Assembly (NCBI GenBank): GCA_037951105.1
Contig: JBAMJV010003763.1
Location: 69,501 to 133,500, forward strand
Reading direction: 5' to 3'
Length of the DNA: 64,000 nucleotides
Source of the DNA: Echinarachnius parma
Lineage: Eukaryota > Echinodermata > Echinoidea > Clypeasteroida > Echinarachniidae
Positions 43,401 through 55,400 of the stretch are shown here, in pieces (the first letter of the stretch is position 1; each line of letters begins with the position of its first letter). A program made the translations under genes and the position numbers. The notes under the pieces were generated by a model that was not told where the DNA came from, did no database searches, and saw only the letters and a list, made by a program, of their open reading frames with translations.

Positions 43401-46400
43401 CGGGCCTATGCTAATTTTGAGCACTGATGAAACATATTACACAATGAACAATGTAAAGCCTGACCATAATTACCTTGCTGAACGCGGTGACATAACCCTT
43501 TAAGGTCGCTGTATACAGGGTGGCAGTTGGATGGTGCACACAAGGAGATGCAAACACAGATCCTCCTCCGCAATGTGACCTCCACTTACATCTTTGCTCC
43601 TACATCGACAAATGAAAAAAGCCACACACAAAAATGAGAAGAGAAATCTGAATATATTTCCAATCCAAATGGAATGATATGTAGTCAAGATATTACTTTC
43701 TATGCTGTTGCATCAAAGAATAACAAGTATTGACATCCATGATGAATACCCTCAAAATGAACAAATATACACAGATAGGCAAATGTGATCTCCACTGGCA
43801 TCTTTGTTCCTAAATTGACAAATTAAAAAAGAAAAAAAGAAAATGGGAAGATAAATCATCACCATAATCATTATCTTTATCTCTTTCCTCAATCATCAAA
43901 CTCATCATCACCACCATTATTATCACCATCAGCAACACCAATACAACCACAACTACCATCACTACCACTACTAACACTACCACCACCACCATCGTTATTA
44001 CAATCATCTATCACTTTGAGAGCAGCAGCTGCTGCCGCCACAAATGCCATCATCGCTGCACCAGAACAAAAATATCAACCATCACCCCCACCATTCATGG
44101 TGATGGTGGTGGTAGTAGGTACAATCATCTACCACTTTGTAAGGCAAAGAAGTGTAATTCTCACCGGCACATTGAGGATAGCAGTAGCTGCCACCATCAG
44201 TACACCACAACAAAACCATCACCTATCACCCTCACAACCACCACCACCACCACCACTACCACTGTCATTCATTCATGGCGGGTTGTGATAGATACAATCA
44301 TCTACCATTTTGAAGAGCAAAGCAGTGAAACACTCACTGGCAAATTGAGGGCACCACAATTACCATCATCACTACACCACAAAACTGTCAACCATCACCT
44401 CCAACACTGTCATTCATGGTGGTGGTGGAGGTGGTGGTAGGTACAATCATCTACCACTTTGTACGGCTAAGTTGTGAAAATCTCACCTGCACATTGAGGA
44501 TAGCAGTAGCTCCTGCTGCCACCACCACCATTGCCATCATCGCTGCACCACCACAAAACCATCAACCATCACCCCCACCACCTCTAACACTGTCATTCAT
44601 TTATGGTGGTGGTGGTAGGTACAATCATCTTCCACTTTGCAAGGCAAAGTAGTGACAATCTCACCTGCACGTTCAGGGCAGCCACATGTTGATCGTGTGA
44701 GCCGACATACACCAGACCAGTCTCTGCATCGCAGACGGGCGAACACTTGACTACGTCCCCCGTTCTGTACTTCCAATAGACCTCCCCAGTGGACACATGC
44801 AAGCAGTAGACGTAGTGGTCATAACAACCTGAACAAGAAATGGAAAGAAGGTAAAGAAAACCCGTGTAAAGTGAAAAGTTGCTACTGCAGACTGGTGACC
44901 TCCTAAGACAGGTTCCATAACATTGCTATTCTCTGCAGGGGATCACTTTTACATCTTACTTCAATCCAGATACTTTCAAGCACAAAGCAAGTATTTAAAC
45001 CAGAACGTCAATGACGTAGCGCTCATCCGGCATCTCGCAACATTAAATATCGCAAATTTCATGTGGTACACTTTTCAACTGGTCAAAAAATAAAAATTTG
45101 ATGCCCTGGAAGGGACATAATTATTATTTTTTTTTTAAATTAGAGCAAAAAAAATATAAATTTGACGCCCCAGAAGGAACATGGGGAAAAAAAGAAAGAA
45201 AAAAAAAAAATAATAATAATAATAATAAATAAATTTTAAAAAAAATTTTAAAATAAAATAAAAATAAATAAAAATAAATAAATAAATAAATAAATAAAAA
45301 AATAAAAATTACCATAATTAATTAATGGAGAAAAATTTCAAAATTCTGTGTAGAATTTTAGTGTACCAAATTTAGCTCTACCAGATAAAGCAAACCAAAT
45401 CAAAATCGGTCGAGAAATGAAGGAGAAGAAGCATTTTTTGTGATTTTTGGAATAAATTTGCATAAATTACCATAATTAATTAATGGAGAAAAATTTCAAA
45501 ATTCTGTGTAGAAGTTTAGTGTACCAAAGTTAGCTCTACCAGATAAAGCAAACCAAATCAAAATCGGTTGAGAAATGAAGGAGAAGCATTTTTTGTGATT
45601 TTTTGAATAAATTTGCATAAATTACCATAATTAATTAATGGAGACAAATTTCAAAATTCTGTGTAGAAGTTTAGTGTACCAAAGTTAGCTCTACCAGATA
45701 AAGCAAACCAAATCAAAATCGGTCGAGAAATGAAGGAGAAGAAGCATTTTTTGTGATTTTTTGAATAAATTTGCATAAATTACCATAATTAACTAGAAAT
45801 TGCGCGATCGGCGGGTCGCGCAGCCGAGCACATGTATCCCCCGAACCAATTGCATTGCACTTTTGTGGGTTGTAATATTGTGAACTGAACAAGTTTGGAT
45901 CTCTTATGCCGACTCTCCTCGGTTCTAATCAGAATAGAATCAAACTATTTCGCGCAAACGCATGGAACTGCCGTGTCTCGCACAGACACAGTCTCTCCCG
46001 GTCTCTCCCGCACCGGTCCCGTCTTATTTATTTCAAGAAAACAACGCTGGCGTTCGTACGTGTACAGCGCATATACGTACGCATGCATGCAATTCGCAAT
46101 TCAAGCGATCCAGTTCTAAAAAAAAATGGTTAAAATGCAGTGCATTTGTGGCCCCAAATCCTCTTAAATAAACCAGATTCCTAAATCAATTACTTTTTTG
46201 CATTTCTAAAATGATTTCTACGGAAAAATGATATCAAACTGTTCAGATTTACCTCGATTACAAACGCACTGCATTTTAACAATTTTTGTTAGAACCGGAT
46301 CGCCAGCGCGGTAGGAGATCCGGCGAGTTACCTTCTCACATACACAGAGCTGATTGTGTGATTGTATGAGTTATGTGTACATGTACGCTATACGATCTCA

Positions 46401-49400
46401 GAACCGATTCTTCTCGGAACCGAGACATGGGTATGGAATCAGAATCGACTCCAAGCTGGGGCAGAACCGCCCAAGCCTACTTCATACCAAATAAGAAAAT
46501 AATCGGACAAGAACTCGGACCTGTAGAGCGGTCACAAGGTAATCTTAACTATTTCTTTATATCATGGTTACCATGGCAACCATGAATCCGCCCCACACCA
46601 AAATCAATAGGCTTCATCCTCTTTCCTTAATACACCTTCATACCAAATAAGAAAATGATCGGACAAGAACTCGGACCTGTAGAGCGTTCACATGGTAATC
46701 TTAACTATTTCTTTATATCATGGTTATCATGGTTACCATGGCAACCAGGACTCCGCCCCACACCAAAATCAATAGGCTTCATCCTCTTTCCTTAATACAC
46801 CTTCATACCAAATTAGAAAATGATCAGACAAGAACTCGGATCTATAGAGCGTTCACAAGGTAATCTTAACTATTTCTTTATATCATGGTTACCATGGCAA
46901 CCAGGACTCCGCCCCACACCAAAATCAAAAGGCTTCATCCTCTTTCCTTAATACACCTTCATACCAAATTAGAAAATGATCGGACAAGAACTCGGACCTG
47001 TAGAGCGTTCACAAGGTAATCTTAACTATTTCTTTATATCATGGTTACCATGGCAACCAGGACTCCGCCCCACACCAAAATCAGTAGGCTTCATCCTCTT
47101 TCCTTAAGACACCTTCATACCAAATTAGAAAATGATCGGACAAGAACTCGGACCTGTAGAGCGTTCACAAGGTAATCTTAACTATTTCTTTATATCATGG
47201 TTACCATGGCAACCAGGACTCCGCCCCACACCAAAATCTAAAGGCTTCATCCTCTTTCCTTAAGACACCTTCATACCAAATTAGAAAATGATCAGACAAG
47301 AACTCGGACCTGTAGAGCGTTCACAAGGTAATATTAACTATTTATTTATATCATGGTTACCATGGCAACCAGGACTGCGCCCCACACCAAAATCAATAGG
47401 CTTCATCCTCTTTCCTTAATACACCTTCATACCAAATTAGAAAATGATCGGACAAGAACTCGGACCTGTAGAGCATTCACAAGGTAATCTTAACTATTTC
47501 TTTATATCATGGTTACCATGGCAACCAGGGCTCCGCCCCACACCAAAATCAATAGGCTTCATCCTCTTTCCTTAATACACCTTCATACCAAATTAGAAAA
47601 TGATCGGACAAGAACTCGGACCTGTAGAGCGTTCACAAGGTAATCTTAACTATTTCTTTATATCATGGTTACCATGGCAACCAGGACTCCGCCCCACACC
47701 AAAATCAATAGGCTTCATCCTCTTTCCTTAATACACCTTCATACCAAATTAGAAAATGATCGGACAAGAACTCGGACCTGTAGAGCGTTCACAAGGTAAT
47801 CTTAACTATTTCTTTATATCATGGTTACCATGGCAACCAGGACTCCGCCCCACACCAAAATCAATAGGCTTCATCCTCTTTCCTTAATACACCTTCATAC
47901 CAAATTAAAAAATGATCGGACAAGAACTCGGACCTGTAGAGCGTTCACAAGGTAATCTTAACTATTTCTTTATATCATGGTTACCATGGCAACCAGGACT
48001 CCGCCCCACACCAAAATCAATAGGCTTCATCCTCTTTCCTTAATACACCTTCATACCAAATTAGAAAATGATCGGACAAGAACTCGGACCTGTAGAGCGT
48101 TCACAAGAAAATCTCTGCGGCGGACGCGGCGGACGCGGCGGCGGCGGCGGCGGCGGCGCGACGAGGCCAAATCCATAGTATCCCCCGAAGTGGTTCGGGG
48201 GATACAATTAATGGAGACAAATTTCAAAATTCTGTGTAGAAGTTTAGTGTACCAAAGTTAGCTCTACCAGATAAAGCAAACCAAATCAAAATCGGTCAAG
48301 AAATGAAGGAGAAGAAGCATTTTTTGTGATTTCGAATAAATTTGCATAAATTAGCATAGATAATGAATTTCACGATTCTGTGTAGAAGCTTTAAATCCCC
48401 CTCCTAGCCCTATCTTATGAAACAATCAGAATCAAAATCGGTTGAAAAATAACGAAGAAGAAGCATTTTGAAAACTGTGGACGGACGGACGGACGGACGG
48501 AAGGACGGACGGACGGACGCCGGACGCAACGCCATGGCATAAGCTCATCGGGCCCTTCGGGCCGGATGAGCTAAAAATTACAGGAACGATGTTGCATCCT
48601 TTGTGGTGGAGGCATACGAATGGGTGGGAAAGAAAATGATTCCCAATCTTAATTTAGGTTAAACAAGAAAAAATAACCCATGGTCTGTCTTTCAAAGACA
48701 TGTAACAGAAAGGACAAGAAACAAATGACAAATGAGCAAGAACTTACCAACAATGACATTATTCCCGCAAGTTGAGATGCACGCTGACGATTCTACTCTG
48801 TCGCCCAAAGTCACCTCCCACAAAGCATTGCCCGTTTCCATGGAGATGGCAAGGAACTTGTACGAGTGAGATCCAATGAAGACAGTAGACGCAGAGCTGT
48901 AAATAACATGGGAAAGCAAATAATATATTCAACAAACAATGTAAATTTCATTTCACCCATGACTTATGTTATAAAAGCACTGTAGTTATTATATTTTTCT
49001 ATAAAGATGTAGGTTTTATTCCCACGTCACAACGGCTACAATTACACTTCATCCTAAACATTTAAAGGACTGTATCATGTCATGAAGATTCCCAAGTCAC
49101 AAAGAAATTATCTAACCTCGGTGTTGTAGCATTTTTCTGATGCCTCATCTTCACATTCGTTTTACATTTGGCCTCAGGTCTGAGTTCGATGTCTGCTGAA
49201 AAATGACCTCAAGATCAGACTCGACTACAATACTGTCTTTAGAACATAATTTCAAAAACTGATCTTACCTCGTGCAAAGAACCGTGGGTGAGGCATCCAC
49301 ACACTTTCCAGTCCCAATAACCCACTTCTCAATCGTACTGATCTGACCTCTTGCTTCGGGAAGATCCGCTAGCCCAGCTCCCATCGACAGATCATCTGGT

Positions 49401-52400
49401 TTAACCCCAGGAAAATCAGCTTGTCCAAAATCTGCTAATTTCCACGGCTCCCTTTTCCGGCTATGACCAGAGCAGGTGAGGACCGTGAGTTGGGATCCCC
49501 TACTCACAGAATAGGTGAAAGATTGTTGCTCCGCTCCTTTCTTCGGAACCCTCTTAATGTCGAGAGAACTGGAAGCGTAAGTGTTCTCCGTTTCCCTTTG
49601 ATTTTCTAGGCCACCTTTAATGATGCTTCCCATTCTTCCAAATGATTGTTCATGAACGGTTGGAGACATTGTTTTCCGCTTCACAGAAGACATTCTAGCG
49701 TCGCACCGATGGTCTTTGGCATCAAGTTTCCTTTTGTGGTTGTGATCCTCGTTGTTAGTGGTTAGATGCTGATGATTGGTGTTGTCAATAACATTCTTGA
49801 GAAGTATGTCATGAGATGAAAGTTCAGTTTCGATACCCGATTCAGATCGGCACGTTTTGTGCTTGTGAGTCACTTCAACTTTACTATTCAGTTCGTGAGA
49901 TGGAAGTTCTGAATGGAAATCCAGCTCTGTATCCCCAGTACCATTCCCAATACCCATTCCATTTTTGCTATTCATATCGTAAGGTGGAAGTTCTGACAAG
50001 ACATCTGGCTCTGTTTCACTAAGAACATTCCCAAGGCTTATTTCATCCAAACTGTGCAGATGGTTCGCGATGCTCAAGGAGACTCTCAAGAAGTTGTCAT
50101 GGAGGAGGTGGTCCATAACATCTGGAAGAGGAATCCCCAAAGACTGCTCAAGAGTCTGAACTAGATGAAGAGCTTGGAAGGAGTCCCCTCCAGGTGCTGT
50201 GAAGGTATCATCATCACCAACTGATACAGAGGGGTCCAACTTGAGTGAACTCTGGAAGAGAGAAAAGGGGTAATAAGACAAATAATTTTGATGAGGTTCC
50301 CCAATAACTGGTTAAGATATAATGCAGAGCTTGGAATGATCACCTCCAAGTACTGTGAAGGTAGCATCATCACCAACTGATACAGAGGGGTCCAACTTGA
50401 GTGAATTCTGAAAAGAGAATAGGGCACGATACAAAGCACTTGGTAACAAGAAAAGTAATCTCAATGAAGTTCCCCAATAACTGCTTGAGATAAGATCCTC
50501 TTGGTGATTGAGAAAATTAACCCTTTATAAGATGTTTAAGATGAATCCTAGGCTAAAGCCTACTCAAGACTCTGAACTAGATGAAGAGTTTGGAAGGAGT
50601 CACCAAGTGCTGTGAAGGCATCATCATCACCAACTGATACAGAGGGGTCCAACTTGAGTGAATTCTGGAAAAGAGAAAAGGGCAAGATAAAAAGCACTTG
50701 GTAATAAGAAAAATAATCTTGATGAGGTTCTCCAATAACTGGATGAGATAAGATGGAGTAATCTCTTGGTAATTGAGAAAATTAACCCGAGCTATATAAG
50801 GTCTTTAAGGAATCCCCAGTAACTGCTGGAGACTCTGGATTGGATGCAGGGCTTGGAAGTAGTCCCCTCCAAGGCCTGTGAAACAATCAACATCACCAGT
50901 TGGTACAGAGGGGTCCAACTCTCAAGTGACCTCTGAAAGAAAAATGCAAGTTCTCAATCCTTTGGTAATAAGAAAGTTAGTTGTTGATTAGATTTTGCAG
51001 AGGAATCTCAGGTTACTGCTAAAACAGGGAGACTGGACAACAAAATCAATGTTGAGTAAAAAGTACTATCAACAGAGACAGAGGAGCACTATAAAACACA
51101 AATCAAATGCCCAAGTCTGACATTATCATTACCATCTGCAAAAAATAAATCAAAAGCATGTATTTACATTGATAATGAAAACGCTAAGAGTAAATAGTCT
51201 GTTATTTGATTAAAGGGACTTAGTAACATTGTCCAAATCCTCAAAATCCAATTGGAATTCTAGTGATTCCCTCATACTTTGTTGTATTTGTATTAACAAT
51301 GAAAGCATGGGACAGGTTTTGGTTTTTCAAATTTCCCTTTTGTTAAAAAGATATTTACAATTGAAGTGTTCAGATATTAAATTATCCACTGGATCGTCGA
51401 AACCGCGTACAAAGTGAGCGCAATGAGTTAGTGAATATCACTTTGCATTTGTGCTCATTACTCGACCATATAACGTCAATTTTACTTGAAATTTTCACAC
51501 AACACCCAGTAGACATATCAGATAACAACAATATACATTGTATCAACCACTCATCAATGTTTGCACATGTCAACAAAGTAACTAGATCCCTTTAACACAT
51601 GTTTTGCTAAAACTGTAACTACAGAGACAAAACAATCAGAAAATTCCTAAACATTTACAAAAAGTGCTTCCAAGGTTAAGTTATTTTTTTCCCAGGGCTG
51701 TACATACCTTCCACTCTTTTGAAAGTAACTCCCTCCAAACCACTTTGCCTTTAGCATCCACCATCTTGTTCTGCTGCTTCGCCTCCAGCCTTCGAGCGAG
51801 CTCTCTAAGCGAAGAAACGGCAACCTTGCCGTGTCTCGTTATGGGCAGTTGAGGCAGGGGCACGAACAGGTCAGGGAAGGCGTGACTTTGAAGGACAGTT
51901 CTGAGTTGGGCCATAGACTCTGCAGATATTGCACTTGGATTCAACGGCCAGGTGTCGCCTCCATCTGGGGTTGTCGAGGGGTTGGTTTCCTCAAGGTTTG
52001 ATATGTCACTTTGGCTCAATGGTGTTTGAGCTGGTGTGTTGGGCAAATGTTTGTTGGTAGCAGGGGTGTAGAAGGCGATGAGCCTATTATCCATGCATAG
52101 GACACAAGATGACGAGATGTCTGGACACTGCTCAATCATCTGAAAGAAAGAAGGTCATATTTACATGACATTTCAATTAGAACGTCTTTTGATTATATGA
52201 TGCAAATGCTAATACAAGCTATAAAGTGACCATGCAATGATAGTGTAAAAGTAATAATAGAGAACACAGCTGTAAGGTTAACATTAAAGGGGACCACCAC
52301 GCAAAGAACAACTCAGGCTTATATGATTGGGTCAGCGAAAAAAATACACGGATTCGCCCCGGGGGGATTTTCGGGATTTTTTCTAAGATTTTTCTGCTTG

Positions 52401-55400
52401 GATTGTGATCAAATGCTTATAAAATGATCACTTACAGCATTATAGCTTATTAGTAGCCCCTGAAATTCGAAAAAAGAGCCCGGAAATTTGTAGCCCCCGA
52501 AAGTTGGAAAAGTAGCCCCCGAAAATGGAGCCCCCGAAATAAAAATATTAATTTTTTTGCTGGATTGGGTACCGTTGTTTGATATCAAATAGATGTCCAA
52601 CACTTTGCAAAGGGTTGTGTAATTCATAAACAATACAACTAATCACCAACACTTACGGAACCAACAGGGCCTCATGGTTCCGTATGAGCCAAACGTCTGT
52701 GAGTGCCCCAATTCTATGCATGTGTACAGACAATAGAATTCTATGCATGTGTACAGACAATAGAAGACGTGTACATCCTAGACAATTGATAGTCTTCTTC
52801 TGCACACCCATGAACACATACAGTATGGTGGTGAGTTTTCCAATTATACAATGTGTCTGGAACCTATTTTTCTGAACCGGTTGGAATGGACTACTAAAAC
52901 TATTACCTTTCATTTATACAAATATTATTTTTGGGTGTTGGTTCCGTTTAAGGAAGTATAATTTTGCTTTAAGAACAAATACAAATTGTGGATGTAGAAA
53001 AGTATAACCCAATTCATGGTCCAAAGTCATCAGAACAAATAGCTCAGAATACAAATACCCACCATTTTAACATAGGCGAGACTAAATCTTTTCCCATGCC
53101 GTTTTATCTGGTCATCATTGCGACAAACAAACATGAGCCCTCTACTGGTGTGTTCAACTATGTCTCCCGTGGGCCTCATCACACTGACGTGGTTGCTAGT
53201 CACTGGTTCATCGTCAAGGTAACATACACGTTTACTTCCACCTGCATGAATGAAAGAAAAATCCTTATTCAGTTGAACCTAGTTGTAATGAGGAGCTTGG
53301 GACCACTACTACTGCCTTGTTATAGAGTACAGAAGCTATGACGTCCTATTTTTGTCAATAGGTAATCAGTGTTATAGTGCCGTGGTTCATAACTTTATGA
53401 ACCAGAGCACTATTATATAACACGGATTGCCTATTGACAACAATTTCATTCGGATGGGCATATCTCAGCCAATACTTAACATATTCAATTGATTTTCGGT
53501 ATTTGGACATATTTTGTGATGCTCTTTCGGAAAATGAAGTTCAAATTTGAAAAAAATCTAAAAAACAGATTTTTGATGACGTCACACTTAACCACTCTAT
53601 ATCAGGGGGGTGTTTCACAAAGATTCTAAGTTGAACTTTACTCTCAAGTTGGACCTAACAATTATGGAAAACCATTTTGTCTCATTAACAAGTATTTGAG
53701 ACTTTCAACACAAATTTATAATATGAATAATTTCAAGACTTCCCGATAATATAAAATATAACCCATTTTTATCAAATGAATGCCTTTTCAAAAGAACTGT
53801 TTCAACAATTTTACAAAGAAACTAAAACGGCTTTCCATAATAGTTAGGACCAACTTAGAGTTAAGTTCAACTTTGAATCTTTGTGAAACACCCCCGGGTA
53901 CACAAATAAAAGAATATATAGAGCTCATATCAGTAAAATCACCTTCTTATAAGAGGGGGTTGTTCTATCAGGGGGGTGTTTCACAAAGATCCTAAGTTGA
54001 ACTTAACTCTAAGTTGGACTTAAAAATTATGGAAAGCCATTTGTAGCCTTGGAATAAAATATATTCAAAAGCAAAAATGCAAGTTTTTTAGACATTTAAT
54101 AAATTTTACATCAAGAACATGAAATCTCCTTGATAATAGAATATATAAATGATTTGAATCAACATTTTATACCTTTGAAAAGAAATTTTACAAAATTTTT
54201 TCAAAGAAACTAATGGCTTTCCATACTTTTCAAGTCCAACTTAGAGTTAAGTTCAACTTAGGATCTTTGTGAAACACCCCCTGCTCTTTATAATAAAGTT
54301 CCACTGTACTGCCTGGGCTAGAACCTGTTTTTGTACCAGGTGCAGCACTCAAGCAAGTAAATAGTTGTATCTATTAGATCTTTATTTAAATTTCTATATT
54401 TGATTGATTGAAATTACAGCCTCCTCATTTGAAAACACCAGCAAAGTTCATCCATACCAAGCCTTATGTAGAGAGCATCCAAATCAAATAAATTGTCTTG
54501 CTGATGGACAAAGCTAATTTAGGCATTATACCCTAGTTACAAACTAGGAGTCCCATGAATGGAAACCTCCAGCTCTACCGATCCTGCCACACCACATCTT
54601 AACTCTCAACAAGCATATAGTGATCGATAACAAATCATAGACATGCCAAAACAAACTTACCAATAAACGCATGACCTCTCCCCAAAGTGATTACACTGCC
54701 TTGGTCATCTCTCACTTCAAGAATCGTGTCCTTTAAGGAGTCACCGAAGGGAACACTGATAAAAGGTAAACAAAATAAAAAATATTGAACTATTTCAATC
54801 TTTTCCATTTAATTTTGTGTAGTATTTGCCTTTGTGGACATAATTAGTTCTAATCAAAATTGAGAAAAGTTTGTATTGATTCTGATACAGGGGATAATTT
54901 CAACATATCTTGCTGACATTATGAAGGTGCTCACAGAAATATTTATGCAAATAAAGGGTCTTTTTTTTGTTACAGTGTTGGTCAAGTCTACTACTGGCCA
55001 GCCAGAACAAATCTCTTAACAGTTTTTGTGGCAAAATTGCTTCATTACCGGTAGCCAAGACAGTGTAACCACATTATAACAAGGAGCTTGGCCTGGGACA
55101 ATGATATCACCTTGTTATAATTATCATGTATACTCTTACTCTTTTTTTTTCAGTTGTTTTATTCCATTAATGGAAAAATCAATGCCCAAGGTTCTATGAG
55201 ATATATGTTTTATAAAGAATTTAGAACATTTCTTACTCATTAGCATACATTTACATATTTCAATATTCAAATAAAAATCATAACTCAGAAAATAATCAAG
55301 CTAGCTTATTCCACTTATTTTCCTGTACATTTTGATACCAACTTTGTGAAAATTGAACTTCATGATACTATCTAAACCTAATATTTGTAAAATTCCCATT

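Larger units (their letters stand above)
45021..48571. repeat. Large AT-rich dispersed repeat K, copy 2, interrupted
   Basis: Same ends and tandem units as 24154-26009 (GCTCATCCGGC...GCCGGATGAGC; CCAGATAAAGCAAACCAAAT repeated). A 2.4-kb insertion (45793-48207) splits it. Lies in AASDH intron 10. Confidence 0.75.

Noticed and set aside
43810..44007. Val/Met-rich - strand frame of 65 codons
   Set aside because: Translation of a CCACCA/TCATCA trinucleotide tract in an AASDH intron.
46480..48107. CRISPR-like regular array
   Set aside because: Whole 156-bp units repeat with no short repeat plus unique spacer pattern, and the window is eukaryotic. It is a satellite.
52988..53341. + strand 117-codon open frame
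   Set aside because: It is antisense to AASDH exon 7, which has correct motifs and splice phases.
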